Positions 23,779 to 32,771 of a DNA stretch of 64,000 nucleotides are shown here, one piece after another (within the stretch, counting starts at the first letter, position 1; the number at the start of each line of letters is the position of its first letter). Location of the stretch: positions 4,836,001-4,900,000 of the forward strand of contig NZ_JACHNF010000001.1 of the NCBI RefSeq assembly GCF_014205295.1, written 5' to 3'. This DNA is from Kribbella solani. GTDB taxonomy: Bacteria; Actinomycetota; Actinomycetes; Propionibacteriales; Kribbellaceae. The notes under the pieces are model-generated. The model was not told the DNA's origin. It was given only the letters and a program-made list of their open reading frames with translations, and did not search any database. The position numbers and the translations under genes are program-made.

Positions 23779-23885
23779 AGGAACAACCAGAGCCCGACCG
23801 CCCCCACGGCAAGCAGAATCCCCACGGTCAAAGCCTGGCTGAGCGTCGACGCCTGCCGGCGTCGAGGTAGAAAGTCCCCGGTCAT
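23775..23885 (-). CDS. Putative 36-aa single-helix membrane peptide
   Basis: ATG 23885 to TAG 23775 encodes MTGDFLPRRRQASTLSQ followed by one hydrophobic helix (ALTVGILLAVGAVGLWLFL) ending the protein. The positive N-terminus and terminal helix fit a small inner-membrane protein. A GAGGG lies 11 bases upstream, a weak ribosome site. It is too short for normal gene finders. It shares its terminator with the response regulator. Confidence 0.5.
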   Translation of the reverse strand: MTGDFLPRRRQASTLSQALTVGILLAVGAVGLWLFL

Positions 23886-23987
23886 ACTTCAAGAGTCCCT
23901 CGCGAACCGCCGCCGCCCATCGGCCGTCAGGACGGTTCTTCAGTACTACCTGAGGATGACTCCGTTGCCCGCAGCCCCGACCTTCAG

Positions 23988-26801
23988 CTAGTTGGGAGCG
24001 GCGTCGACCGGACACCACGCCGGCGAACCCGCCCGGGCACCACAGACCACCGTCGCCGTCGGCACCGGCCGTCCGTGCTGGAAGGTGACCACGGCGACGG
24101 GCTTGTTCACCGGCACCCGGCGCAGGACGCTGCCGCCGTAGTCGATCCGCCCGGTAACGCCCTGGTACGCACGCTGCGCGCCGGCCGCGTCCGTGATCGA
24201 CTGCAGCGCGGACCAGACCGTGCCGCCGTTCACTGCGATGCTGTCCCGGCGTAAGTAGCTGACGGCGAGCACCACGGAGTACGCGGCGTCGTAGCTGAGC
24301 GCGGCGTGCCCGTCGAGGCTGCGCCCGCGATCGGTCGTCTCGTACGGGAACAGGTCGGCCAGCCGCCCGTAGAAGTCGCTCGACTCCGGGGGCGCGTCGG
24401 CCAGCAGGTCCGGCGCCAGGCTGAGTGCCAGGTACTGGAAGTCGACTGACCGGTTCCGCGCGCTCACCGACCTGTCGGCGGCCCATTTGGTGACGTCGTC
24501 GCCGGCCAGGATGTACGGCGCGTTGGTCCGGCACCGGTCCTGTACGCCGCCCAGGAACGACTCGAAGTCGACCTGGCCGCGACCGGCGAAGAACACTATC
24601 CCGCGCCGGTCGCAGGCGTCCCGCCCGGCCCGGTTCGCATCCAGCTCCGTGCCGCTGGGACTGTACGACTTCAGCGCCACCGGTACGCCGGCCGCGGTCA
24701 GCTCGAGCTGCACGTCCTTGGCCAGGTTCTGGCTGTACGTGTCATTGGGATCGTCCGACTTGTACACGGTCGCCCGCCGGGCGAGCGGACGCCCGAACGG
24801 GTCTTTGCCGGTCGCCAGCAGGTTCCGGACGTGCGCCGCGGCGACCGCTGCCTCGCGCCGGTTCAGCGGGCTGATCTGCAGGTACATCCGGCTGACGTCG
24901 ACCATCGAGTCGGCGGTCAGGGTGGCCGCGACGGTCGGCAGTCCGGCCGCGGCCAGCCGCTGGATCATCTCCGCGGTGGACCGCCGGCTCTCGGTCATTC
25001 CGACCACCGCCACGATGGTCGGGTCGCCGGCCGCGAGCCGGCCGATCTGCTCCGCGACCCGGGCGGCGTGCTTGAAGCGCGGTCCGGCGTTCGCGATCAG
25101 CACCCGCAGGATCGGCTCGTACCGTTGCTGCGGCTTGTTGAGCTGGACCGCCTGCGCCACGGCCAGGCCGGCGAGCTGTTCGCGCTCGGCGGTGAAGACC
25201 CCGGCGTCCAGCGATCGGTCGTCGGCCGATGCCATGAAGATCAGCGTGGCCACCGGCCGCTCGGGCTGGGCCCGGCTGAGCTCCGCGGCCCGCTTGTTCT
25301 GCTCCAGGATCTTCGCCCGCACCGGCGCGAACGACTGGCTCGGGAACAGCAGCGCGTTGGTCCCATCGGTGACTCCGACGCAGTCCCCGTCGACCTTGGT
25401 CACGGTCGCGGTCGCGGATTCGTACAACTGCCAGCTGAGTTCGCCACCGCCACAGTGGCGGCGGTCCTGCAGTACGCCGAGCCCGAGGTAGCTGCCCGCG
25501 ATCAGCATCAGTACGAGCGCAAGGGCCGGCCACCGGCCACGTGGCTTACGCAGCAGCGGACCTGGCACGTTCTCCAGCCGGTCCGGCAGCTCGAGCTGCG
25601 TGGCGGGCCGCGCATTCCGGCGCGGCCGCCGGGCGGTCCGCGGCGAGCCGATCGAGAAGATCAACAGCCACGCGCCGATCCGGCGGCGCAGGCTCTCGCG
25701 ATGTTGCCGGGCCCGCCACTCGGCCAGGCTCTCGCTCGGGCTCGACTCCGGTTCACCCGCGAGCGGCGGCACCTTCCGCCCGGCCGTGACCAGCAGCAGC
25801 GGGTCGAACCGTTGGGTGTCGTTGCGTACGGCGGCCACCATGCGTACGAGCAGGTAGCCACCGTTGGTCCGGCTGATCGGCCCGACCATCAGGATCGGAT
25901 GCGTCGCCCGGTACCGACCGATCCACACCGCCGGGCGGAATCCGGAGCGCAGATCCTCAAGGAACGCGCCGACCAGCAACCCGGCCAGCCATTCCGGATC
26001 CTGCTCCTCCCAATGGTCCGCGGTGAGCCGCAGCGCGAGGTCGAAGACCCCGTCGTCCCCGCGCGGGACGTACGACTGACCGCGCAGCCAGCGGTACGGG
26101 CCACTGATCAACGGCACCCGGCCGCTGTGCCGCAGCCAGAAGAACGCGGGGATCAGCCAGAGCGAGAGGACCTGGAGCCAGCCCGGCAGCTGGTCCTGCA
26201 GCTTCGCCCAGAGCCCTTCCGCGCCCTCGCCGTCTCCACCCACCGCTCGGCGGTACAACGCCCGGCGCAGTTGCGTACGCCGCCGCGGCTTGGGATCCGG
26301 GAACGACGCCCGCATCAGCCAGCGGACCAGGTCGTAGCGCGCGAAATCGTAGCCACCGGCCAGACTCACGTTCAGGCCCACGGTTGCCCGATCGAGCAGC
26401 TTCACCAGCTCGCCGAGGTCGTCGAACGACACCTCCTTCAAGGCCGTGTCCGGCCCATCCGCCGGCGACTTGTCCTCCAGCGGTACGACGGCGTGGGGCA
26501 CCTGTCGTTGCGGCGCGGACTCGCCCGCGGGCTTGAGGTGGTCGGCGAGCAAGGCCAGCACCACCGGAAGCGCGTGCTGCCCCGGCTTCGCGGTCCGGTC
26601 CCGGGTACCGAGGTCGAGTGGGTCCTCGACACAGGCGAAGATCGGCAGCGCCTCGTCCCGCAGGTACCGTCGGGGCGGCAGCAGGCGCCCCGACTTCCAC
26701 GACAGACCGCGCCGTCGGGTCAGGCTGCGCCGCCGGTACACGGCTGCCAGCTCACTGACCAGCCGGTCGAACCCCTGCGGCGGGCGACGTTCGTCGGCCA
26801 T
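23988..26801 (-). CDS. Large protein with cytoplasmic domain fused to ABC-type substrate-binding domain
   Basis: The 937-aa protein starts at ATG 26801 (GAGGAG ten bases upstream). Residues 1-420 are soluble and unrecognised, with one amphipathic/hydrophobic stretch near 205-225. A transmembrane helix lies at 424-444 (PALALVLMLIAGSYLGLGVL). Residues 450-937 form a periplasmic binding domain of the branched-chain amino acid/ANF-receptor type, with VAVVGMTESRRSTAEMIQRLA, GLPTVAATLTADSM, KDVQLELTAAGVPV and ALSYDAAYSVVLAVSYL. It reads like a one-protein receptor: external ligand domain, one helix, internal domain. No permease genes are adjacent. Its neighbours are two-component systems, in line with sensing. 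Confidence 0.8.
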   Translation of the reverse strand: MADERRPPQGFDRLVSELAAVYRRRSLTRRRGLSWKSGRLLPPRRYLRDEALPIFACVEDPLDLGTRDRTAKPGQHALPVVLALLADHLKPAGESAPQRQVPHAVVPLEDKSPADGPDTALKEVSFDDLGELVKLLDRATVGLNVSLAGGYDFARYDLVRWLMRASFPDPKPRRRTQLRRALYRRAVGGDGEGAEGLWAKLQDQLPGWLQVLSLWLIPAFFWLRHSGRVPLISGPYRWLRGQSYVPRGDDGVFDLALRLTADHWEEQDPEWLAGLLVGAFLEDLRSGFRPAVWIGRYRATHPILMVGPISRTNGGYLLVRMVAAVRNDTQRFDPLLLVTAGRKVPPLAGEPESSPSESLAEWRARQHRESLRRRIGAWLLIFSIGSPRTARRPRRNARPATQLELPDRLENVPGPLLRKPRGRWPALALVLMLIAGSYLGLGVLQDRRHCGGGELSWQLYESATATVTKVDGDCVGVTDGTNALLFPSQSFAPVRAKILEQNKRAAELSRAQPERPVATLIFMASADDRSLDAGVFTAEREQLAGLAVAQAVQLNKPQQRYEPILRVLIANAGPRFKHAARVAEQIGRLAAGDPTIVAVVGMTESRRSTAEMIQRLAAAGLPTVAATLTADSMVDVSRMYLQISPLNRREAAVAAAHVRNLLATGKDPFGRPLARRATVYKSDDPNDTYSQNLAKDVQLELTAAGVPVALKSYSPSGTELDANRAGRDACDRRGIVFFAGRGQVDFESFLGGVQDRCRTNAPYILAGDDVTKWAADRSVSARNRSVDFQYLALSLAPDLLADAPPESSDFYGRLADLFPYETTDRGRSLDGHAALSYDAAYSVVLAVSYLRRDSIAVNGGTVWSALQSITDAAGAQRAYQGVTGRIDYGGSVLRRVPVNKPVAVVTFQHGRPVPTATVVCGARAGSPAWCPVDAAPN

Positions 26802-26926
26802 GTCCCCCAGCTCCTCGCCTCGGCAACCACACCCATGGCGGAAGGCGTCCGGGCGCGTGCGGTCGAAGGGCCACACCTTAGCTGCTGTCCGTACCACCGC
26901 GGCAGCAGCCCGTGAGCGCCGCGTGA

Positions 26927-27271
26927 TCAGCTGTCGCCGAAGTACTCCGCCCGGACCTTCTTCGGGACGCACATCGACCAGGCGTCGAGGATCAGTTCGC
27001 GGAGTTCGGTGAGGTCGAGGGCCGCCAGCCGGACCTGGATCCATTGGTAGCGCTCGTCGGACGGGCGGGGTGGGAAGAACTTGTCCGGTTCGGCGGCCAG
27101 GGCGGCGGCACGTTCCTCGCGGGGGAAGCCGATGCCGATGCTCTGTTCGTCAGGCGCGACCGACAGGTACACGATCTGACCGACGCGGAACTTGATCCGG
27201 TCCCGGACCAGCACCTCGTAGCTGCGCGGGAGGTCCGCCGTTACTGCCCGGATGTCCTCTAGATCGACCAC
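26927..27271 (-). CDS. MmcQ/YjbR family protein
   Basis: The 114-aa protein has the MmcQ/YjbR double-wing layout: IKFRVGQIVYLSVAPDEQSIGIGFPREERAAAL, KFFPPRPSDERYQWIQVRLAALD and an ending helix ELRELILDAWSMCVPKK. Members are called DNA-binding by structure, but their role is unproven. The GTG at 27271 is probably leaderless: the minus strand has TAGCCT at 27283-27278, six bases before the start. It lies between the large receptor-like gene and a two-component pair, all leftward. Confidence 0.85.
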   Translation of the reverse strand: MVDLEDIRAVTADLPRSYEVLVRDRIKFRVGQIVYLSVAPDEQSIGIGFPREERAAALAAEPDKFFPPRPSDERYQWIQVRLAALDLTELRELILDAWSMCVPKKVRAEYFGDS

Positions 27272-27296
27272 GACAGCAGGCTATCCCCGATACCTG

Positions 27297-27953
27297 TCAT
27301 GCGATGTCAGCGTTCTTCATCCGGCCGGTCTGCCAGGCCCAGGCCGCGAGTTCGACCCGGTTGCGTACGCCGAGCTTCGTGTGCAGGTTCGCGACATGCG
27401 TCTTGGCCGTACCCGGGCTGATCACCAGCTCGGCCGCGATCTCCGCGTTGGTGAGGCCGCGCGCGACCAGGCGGATGACCTCTTCCTCGCGGTCGGTCAG
27501 TGGCGACTTGGCCGTACGCCCAGGCGCCCGCGGTGTCAGTTCGCGGAGCAGGCGGGCGGTCACGTCCGGGCTGATCAACGCATCCCCGCGTACGGCGGCG
27601 CGGACGCCTTCGACCAGTAGCGCCGGACCGGATCGCTTCAGGAGAAAACCACAGGCGCCGTTGCGCAACGCTGTGTACACGTACTCGTCCAGGTCGAAGG
27701 TGGTCACCACGACGACCCGGAGCGGGTTCGGTACGCCGGGACCGGCCAGTTGCCGGGTCACCTCCAGGCCGTCGAGCCGTGGCATCCGGATATCCGCGAC
27801 CACCACGTCCGGACGCAACTCCCGAGCCAGCCGGACGGCGGTCTCCCCGTCCGCGGCCTCACCAACTACGTCGAGGTCGGGCTGCGCGTCGAGGATGATC
27901 CGGTACCCGCCGCGTACGTCGTCCTGGTCGTCCGCGATCAGCACCCGGGTCAC
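27297..27953 (-). CDS. NarL/LuxR-type response regulator
   Basis: The 218-aa regulator has a receiver domain (RVLIADDQDDVRGGY, acceptor in DVVVADIRMPRLDG, VTTFDLDEYV, GFLLK) and a LuxR DNA-binding domain (LTDREEEVIRLVARGLTNAEIAAELVISPGTAKTHV). Its ATG overlaps the kinase stop by four bases (ATGA), so the pair is translationally coupled. It is of normal length, in contrast to the other regulator in this window. Confidence 0.94.
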   Translation of the reverse strand: MTRVLIADDQDDVRGGYRIILDAQPDLDVVGEAADGETAVRLARELRPDVVVADIRMPRLDGLEVTRQLAGPGVPNPLRVVVVTTFDLDEYVYTALRNGACGFLLKRSGPALLVEGVRAAVRGDALISPDVTARLLRELTPRAPGRTAKSPLTDREEEVIRLVARGLTNAEIAAELVISPGTAKTHVANLHTKLGVRNRVELAAWAWQTGRMKNADIA

Positions 27954-29071
27954 GGGAACACCGCCACAACCCGCCAGCCGCGCCCATCCACAGGCCCAGC
28001 AGTGAGCTCGCCCCCAAGCGCATCCACCCGCTCACCCAAACCCACCAACCCCAGTCCACCACGCCGACCCCGCGGACCGCTCAGACCACCGCGCTGACCG
28101 CGCGGACCGCTCAGACCGGTCGACCCACGGCGCCGGCCGCTTGGGCCCAGTCCACTGTGCCCGTCGCGCTTCGGTTTCCGGGCGGCTGGGCCGTCGTCCG
28201 TGACGGTCAGGCGTAGGCCAGTCGAGGTTTGTGTCACCACCACCTCCACCGTGCTCGCGCCGGGCGCGTGTCGTCGGACGTTCGTCAACGCCTCCGCCAC
28301 CACCCGGTACACCGTCGCCTCGATCGGCCCCGGCGCGCTGTCCACCGCCAGTTCGAGCGTCGCCCGCGGCGCGGTGAACCGTTCGGTGAGTGCACGCAGA
28401 TCCGCGAACCCGTACGGCGCCTCGGCCGCGTGCAGCAGCTGTACGGTCCGATCCATCGATTCCATCGCCCGCAACCCGGCCGCCTCGATTCGCCGAAGCG
28501 CGTCCTGCGTGACGACCGGATCGGTGACCAGCAACGCCGCCTGCGCCTGCACCACCATGCCGCTCACGTCGTGGGCGACGAAGTCGTGCAGGTCCCGCGC
28601 GAGCTCCAGCCGCTGCGTCTCGCGGGCGGCCAGCACCGCGCGCGTACGCCGCACCTCGATCGACCGCAGGTACCAACCGATGCCTGCAGCAACAATCGCC
28701 AATCCACCACAGAGCGCGCACCCGATCACCACGCCCCGCGCCGACACCGCCGGTACGAGGTGCAGCGTCAACCGCAGCGGCGATGCCCCGATCGCCACGA
28801 CCAGCGCGACGCCACCGGCCAACGCACCACGCCGCGCCAGTACACCGACCACACCAAGCGACACGACGAACTCAGCCAGCCACCACGCGCCCGTACCGTT
28901 GTCCGCGGGCCCGCGATAGAACATCGTCCCGATCAGCGACGCGGCAGCCAGTACTGCCGCAACGAGATCCGGTCTCTGCCGAATGGGCGACAACCAGCGC
29001 GCCGAGATCTGCCGTTCAGCCGATGCGCCGGGCAGGCGTACCCCCGTTGACTGACTGCCATGACTCACCAC
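27950..29071 (-). CDS. NarL-type sensor histidine kinase with collagen-like ATP-lid insert
   Basis: The 373-aa kinase has about four membrane helices (residues 35-135), the acceptor helix ARDLHDFVAHDVSGMVV, N-box VVAEALTNVRRHA and a G-box TDDGPAA. Between the G1 region and the final GLGLVGLGERVDALGG lies an Arg/Gly/Ser-rich run of about 35 residues with repeated SGPRG(Q/R)RGG. Such an insert sits in the ATP lid, which is normally short. The GTG at 29071 is supported by TACGAT six bases upstream (29083-29078), a leaderless arrangement. Its 5' end overlaps that of the divergent deiminase gene by 12 bases. Confidence 0.87.
   Translation of the reverse strand: MVSHGSQSTGVRLPGASAERQISARWLSPIRQRPDLVAAVLAAASLIGTMFYRGPADNGTGAWWLAEFVVSLGVVGVLARRGALAGGVALVVAIGASPLRLTLHLVPAVSARGVVIGCALCGGLAIVAAGIGWYLRSIEVRRTRAVLAARETQRLELARDLHDFVAHDVSGMVVQAQAALLVTDPVVTQDALRRIEAAGLRAMESMDRTVQLLHAAEAPYGFADLRALTERFTAPRATLELAVDSAPGPIEATVYRVVAEALTNVRRHAPGASTVEVVVTQTSTGLRLTVTDDGPAARKPKRDGHSGLGPSGRRRGSTGLSGPRGQRGGLSGPRGRRGGLGLVGLGERVDALGGELTAGPVDGRGWRVVAVFP
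28060..28140 (-). repeat. About 30-bp imperfect tandem repeat in the second kinase
   Basis: Two to three imperfect copies of a unit coding GLSGPRGQRG are visible (CCGCTCAGACCACCGCGC is one plus-strand segment). The repeat is in frame and confined to the ATP-lid insert. Confidence 0.6.
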
Positions 29072-30868
29072 GCCAGCATCGTACGCATCGCCGTACTCAC
29101 TCTCGCCCTGTCAGCGGGCGCCCTGCCGGCGAGTGCACTGCCGACATCCACGCCAATGCTCCGCGCCGACGCCAACCGGGACGGTGTCCTCACCGCTGCC
29201 GACGATGCCCGCCGCGCTCCGGCGATCATGATGGCCAACCTTGACGACGACCAGTCCCGCTGTACCAGCTCGGGTCCGCGCCGGCTGTCCGACGAAGTAC
29301 TTGCCGCCTGCAACGATGCCGCCGACGAGGTGGTGAACGGACCCGAGGATCTGAAAGATCTGGCTCCGGTCGAGATCCGGCCGACCGTGAACAGCGCCGG
29401 CGGTACGCTCGCCGTCGACCGCCCGGACAAGGTTCGCGTCTTCGTCCAGCGGGCCGGCCGTTTCGTCGTACTCGACGGCGCCCTGACGCGGGCCGAGCTG
29501 CGGCACGGGGTCCGGCTGGCGGTCGAGGCCCGCGACATCGTCCGCGACCGCGCCGAGTGGTCCGGACAGGCCGAGCTCCGGCTCCGGGTGGGTACGCGAA
29601 CCGATCGGCTCCGGCTGCAGGTGGCGCCGGTGCTGTTCGAGAACGACACGATGCCGCTCCGGCGCGTGGTCGTCGCCGATCCCGCGGCACCGGCGACGCT
29701 CGAAGGACAGCAGGGCGCGGGTACGGAGAAGCCCGGCCAGGCCGCGTACGAACGCGATCTGCGCAATGCGCTTGACGCGGAAGGGCTGACCCGGCCCTTC
29801 GTACGCTGGCCCGCGGGCGGTGATCAATGGCTCGGCGACATGTACAAGACGGCGTACATGTCGATGCCCGCGCCCGGTGGAAAGGAGCACCGGATGGCGG
29901 TGAACCTCCGCGCACCGGGCATCCCGCCGCAGCCGCCGGCGCCGGACCGCCCGCTGCGTGACGCTTCGCGACCGGTGTTCACGTTGCTCCGCGGTCCGGA
30001 CGTCGCCGGCATTCAGGAGTACGACCCTGAGCGCGCCAACGACCCGGAGAGCCTGCAGTACTACGGTTCGGCCAGCTCGGCCAGCAACTTCGGCACGCTT
30101 CCGCCTGACCGCGACAATCCGCTCGGGCGCATCCTGTATGGCGGCGCGGGAAGGTTTGTTCCGGATGGGCGGTTCACCGGGATGCTGGCGGCACAGGGGT
30201 ACCAGGATCCGATCATGGTCGACACGACCTGGCTGGGGGTCGGGCATCTGGACGAGTTCCTGCACTTCGTACCGTCGAACGGGCCGCGTGGCTGGTCCGC
30301 GGTCGTGGCGGATCCTGCTTTGGGTATGGGCCTCCTGCGACGGCTGGACGCGACCGGTCACGGCGGCGATCCGCTCGTACGCGGTGTGGACCCGGCGAAG
30401 ACCGATCATCCTGGACTGACTGTCAGCGCGGCGCTTCGGCTGCCCGAACTTGTCGACGGCACCCGGATCGCGACGGCCGGGGTCGCGAAGGCGCTTCGGC
30501 AGTTGCGTGATCAGGCTGGTCTCACCGAGCGTGACATCGTCCGCGTGCCGGCCCTGTTCAAGCGGTTGGAGATCCCGGCGGGGTACCCGCGCGACAACCT
30601 CACCGTCACCGCGCTGCCCGACGCGGCGAACGGTGTCAGCACCGGGACCGGGGCGTACCTCGCGCCGCGGCAGCACGGGCCGCGGCGGAATGGGCGGGAT
30701 GTGTTCGAGTCGGCGACGGAGCAGGCGCTGGGCCGGGCCGGGGTTCGGGTGCGCTGGATCGAGGACTGGGAGTTCGCGCATCACGTGGGCACCGCGGGCG
30801 GTGAGATCCACTGCGTCACCAACGTCGAACGGGATCTGAGCGGCACCAGGGCGTGGTGGAAGGAGTAA
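29060..30868 (+). CDS. Secreted protein-arginine deiminase (PAD) family enzyme
   Basis: The 602-aa precursor has a signal peptide (IAVLTLALSAGALPASA), then a DANRDGVLTAADD calcium-loop-like segment, immunoglobulin-like middle domains and a C-terminal PAD catalytic domain. The residues matching human PAD Asp350, His471, Asp473 and Cys645 are in place: WLGDMYKTAY (Asp260), GVGHLDEFLHF (His396, Asp398) and GGEIHCVTNV (Cys585). The enzyme should convert peptidyl-arginine to citrulline outside the cell; its target is unknown. The ATG at 29060 lacks a ribosome site and overlaps the divergent kinase start, so the start is moderately sure. Alternative: free-arginine deiminase activity, less likely given the layout. 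Confidence 0.87.
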   Translation: MTHHASIVRIAVLTLALSAGALPASALPTSTPMLRADANRDGVLTAADDARRAPAIMMANLDDDQSRCTSSGPRRLSDEVLAACNDAADEVVNGPEDLKDLAPVEIRPTVNSAGGTLAVDRPDKVRVFVQRAGRFVVLDGALTRAELRHGVRLAVEARDIVRDRAEWSGQAELRLRVGTRTDRLRLQVAPVLFENDTMPLRRVVVADPAAPATLEGQQGAGTEKPGQAAYERDLRNALDAEGLTRPFVRWPAGGDQWLGDMYKTAYMSMPAPGGKEHRMAVNLRAPGIPPQPPAPDRPLRDASRPVFTLLRGPDVAGIQEYDPERANDPESLQYYGSASSASNFGTLPPDRDNPLGRILYGGAGRFVPDGRFTGMLAAQGYQDPIMVDTTWLGVGHLDEFLHFVPSNGPRGWSAVVADPALGMGLLRRLDATGHGGDPLVRGVDPAKTDHPGLTVSAALRLPELVDGTRIATAGVAKALRQLRDQAGLTERDIVRVPALFKRLEIPAGYPRDNLTVTALPDAANGVSTGTGAYLAPRQHGPRRNGRDVFESATEQALGRAGVRVRWIEDWEFAHHVGTAGGEIHCVTNVERDLSGTRAWWKE

Positions 30869-30907
30869 CCGGACGTCAGCAGACGTGACTGGGGCGGTGG
30901 AAGGAAG

Positions 30908-32056
30908 GTGGTGCCGGCGACGAGCAGCGCGTCGCGGTGGGAGGCGTTGTGGGGCGGGGTGCGGCGGTACCGTGGGCTGGTGGTTGGGTTAGCCAGCGGG
31001 GTTGAAGGGGCTGAGGTGGTGTTTCGCCTTGGTGACACCGGGCATGCGTTTGCCGGGGTGCGGTTGTGGCAGGAGCTCGGGTTGCCGGCCGAGGTGCTGG
31101 AGTTCAAGCCGGTCGACTTCGGCTGGGAGTTGCGGTTACCCCGACCCTCGGTGTGGCGGATGGAGTACCTGTTCGACATCGCCGACCTCGGAATGCGGAC
31201 CGATCCAACCAATCCACGCGTAGTCGGCGGCGCATTCGGCGACCACTCCTGGCTCCCGATGCCGGGATACGTGGAGCCCGCGTGGATCGCGGTCCCTCCG
31301 ATCGCGTCCACGCTCGCCCCGCTCACGGTCGACTCCCCAGTCGGACCGGTCGACGTACACATCTGGGCTCCGGAAGGCATCGCCCCGACGTTCGAGCTCC
31401 CGTTGCTGCTCGCGCACGACGGGCCCGAGTTCGCCGCGTACGCAGGTCTGACGCACTACGCCGGCGCGATGATCACGGACGGCAACCTGCCTCCGTTCCG
31501 GCTGGCCCTGGTCCATCCGACTTCACGGAACCTCTGGTACGCGGCTAACCCCCAGTACGCCGAGGCCCTGACGCAGTACGTCGTCCCAGCCGTGCAGAGG
31601 CAGTACGCGAGCCGCCGGCCCGTGATGATGGGCGCGAGCCTCGGCGCACTGGCGGCACTGCACGCGGAGTGGCAGTACCCGGGCACCTTCGCCGGGCTGT
31701 TCGTGCAGTCCGGGTCGTTCTTCACACCGGAGACCGATCCGCAGGAGTCCCGATTCGAGTACTTCGCCCAGGTCAGCGGCTTCGTCGCGGAGATGCTGAC
31801 GGCAACCACGGCACCCAGTACGCCGCTGGTCGGGATGACGGCCGGGACAACCGAGGAGAACGTGCACAACAACCGCGTACTCGCGGCCCGGCTCGCCGAA
31901 CTCGGGCTGTCCGTGACGCTGAACGAAACCCCCGACATGCACAACTTCACAGCGTGGCGGGATGTACTGGATCCTGAGCTCACTGAACTACTGCGGCAGA
32001 CCTGGGGTGGGGCGGATGGAACGAGTGCAGGTCGAGTTGGAGGCGCCGGGGCTTGA
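30908..32056 (+). CDS. Alpha/beta-hydrolase-fold esterase (enterochelin-esterase-like)
   Basis: The 382-aa protein has an N-terminal beta domain (residues 1-150) and a putative esterase domain starting LPLLLAHDGPEFAAYAGL. The nucleophile elbow GASLGALAAL and a terminal His in DMHNFTAW are visible. This two-domain arrangement resembles Fes/IroD-type trilactone esterases, but no siderophore genes are next to it. It has no signal peptide and should act in the cytosol. The GTG at 30908 follows GGAAGG; the start is uncertain. It opens a tight four-gene cassette, overlapping the next gene by 41 bases. Confidence 0.8.
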   Translation: MVPATSSASRWEALWGGVRRYRGLVVGLASGVEGAEVVFRLGDTGHAFAGVRLWQELGLPAEVLEFKPVDFGWELRLPRPSVWRMEYLFDIADLGMRTDPTNPRVVGGAFGDHSWLPMPGYVEPAWIAVPPIASTLAPLTVDSPVGPVDVHIWAPEGIAPTFELPLLLAHDGPEFAAYAGLTHYAGAMITDGNLPPFRLALVHPTSRNLWYAANPQYAEALTQYVVPAVQRQYASRRPVMMGASLGALAALHAEWQYPGTFAGLFVQSGSFFTPETDPQESRFEYFAQVSGFVAEMLTATTAPSTPLVGMTAGTTEENVHNNRVLAARLAELGLSVTLNETPDMHNFTAWRDVLDPELTELLRQTWGGADGTSAGRVGGAGA

Positions 32057-32762
32057 CCGCCGCGGCACGCTGATCAGGTACGGGCACTTCGGCCGCCCGG
32101 TGCTGGTCTTCCCGAGCGAGCAGGGGCGCGCCTGGGACTACGAGAACAACGGCATGGTCGACGCGGTCGCGCACCTGATCGAGGCCGGCCGGGTGAAGCT
32201 GTACTGCGTCGACTCCTACGACCACGTCAGTTGGTCCGATCGCAGCATCCAGCTGGAGGTACGCGCCCGGCGGCACGAGTTCTACGAGTCCTGGATCGTG
32301 AACCAGGTGGTGCCGAAGATCGCGGCGGACTCGCCCGGCGTACGCGACATCATCACCACCGGCTGCAGCCTCGGGGCGTACCACGCGCTGAACTTCGCGT
32401 TCAAGCGCTCCGATCTGTTCCCGATCGCGATCTGTCAGTCCGGGAACTACGACGCGGCCAGCTGGCACGCCTGGGGCGAACGCGGCGACGCGACGTACTT
32501 CAACAACCCGGCCGACTACCTGCCGAACCTGTCCGGTGAGCACCTGGAGTGGTTGCGCAAGCGGCTGTTCATCCTGCTCACGGTCGGTCAGGGCGACTGG
32601 GAAACGCATCCGACCGGCTCCTTGCCGTCGGCCCGCGCCACCGCCGCCGTACTGGAGAAACAAGGCATCCCTCATGAACTGGACCTGTGGGGGTACGACG
32701 TAGCACACGACTGGCCCTGGTGGCGGCAGCAGCTTGCGCGCCACCTACCCCGCTTCTGCTAA
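32016..32762 (+). CDS. Alpha/beta-hydrolase-fold esterase
   Basis: With ATG 32016 the protein is 248 aa. It shows YGHFGRPVLVFPSEQGRAWDYENNGMVDAV, the nucleophile elbow TTGCSLGAYHALNFA, an acidic residue in VGQGDWET and a catalytic His in DVAHDWPWW. It is a putative esterase of the same superfamily as the preceding gene but lacks that gene's N-terminal domain. The gene starts inside the upstream gene and is followed after 9 bases by the ATP-grasp gene, so all are probably one transcript. The substrate is unknown. Confidence 0.82.
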   Translation: MERVQVELEAPGLDRRGTLIRYGHFGRPVLVFPSEQGRAWDYENNGMVDAVAHLIEAGRVKLYCVDSYDHVSWSDRSIQLEVRARRHEFYESWIVNQVVPKIAADSPGVRDIITTGCSLGAYHALNFAFKRSDLFPIAICQSGNYDAASWHAWGERGDATYFNNPADYLPNLSGEHLEWLRKRLFILLTVGQGDWETHPTGSLPSARATAAVLEKQGIPHELDLWGYDVAHDWPWWRQQLARHLPRFC

Positions 32763-32771
32763 GGAGATCTC

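Noticed and set aside
24831..26915. Plus-strand frame of 694 codons opposite the receptor-like gene
   Set aside because: Shadow of the minus-strand gene; the translation is Arg/His/Pro-rich and featureless.
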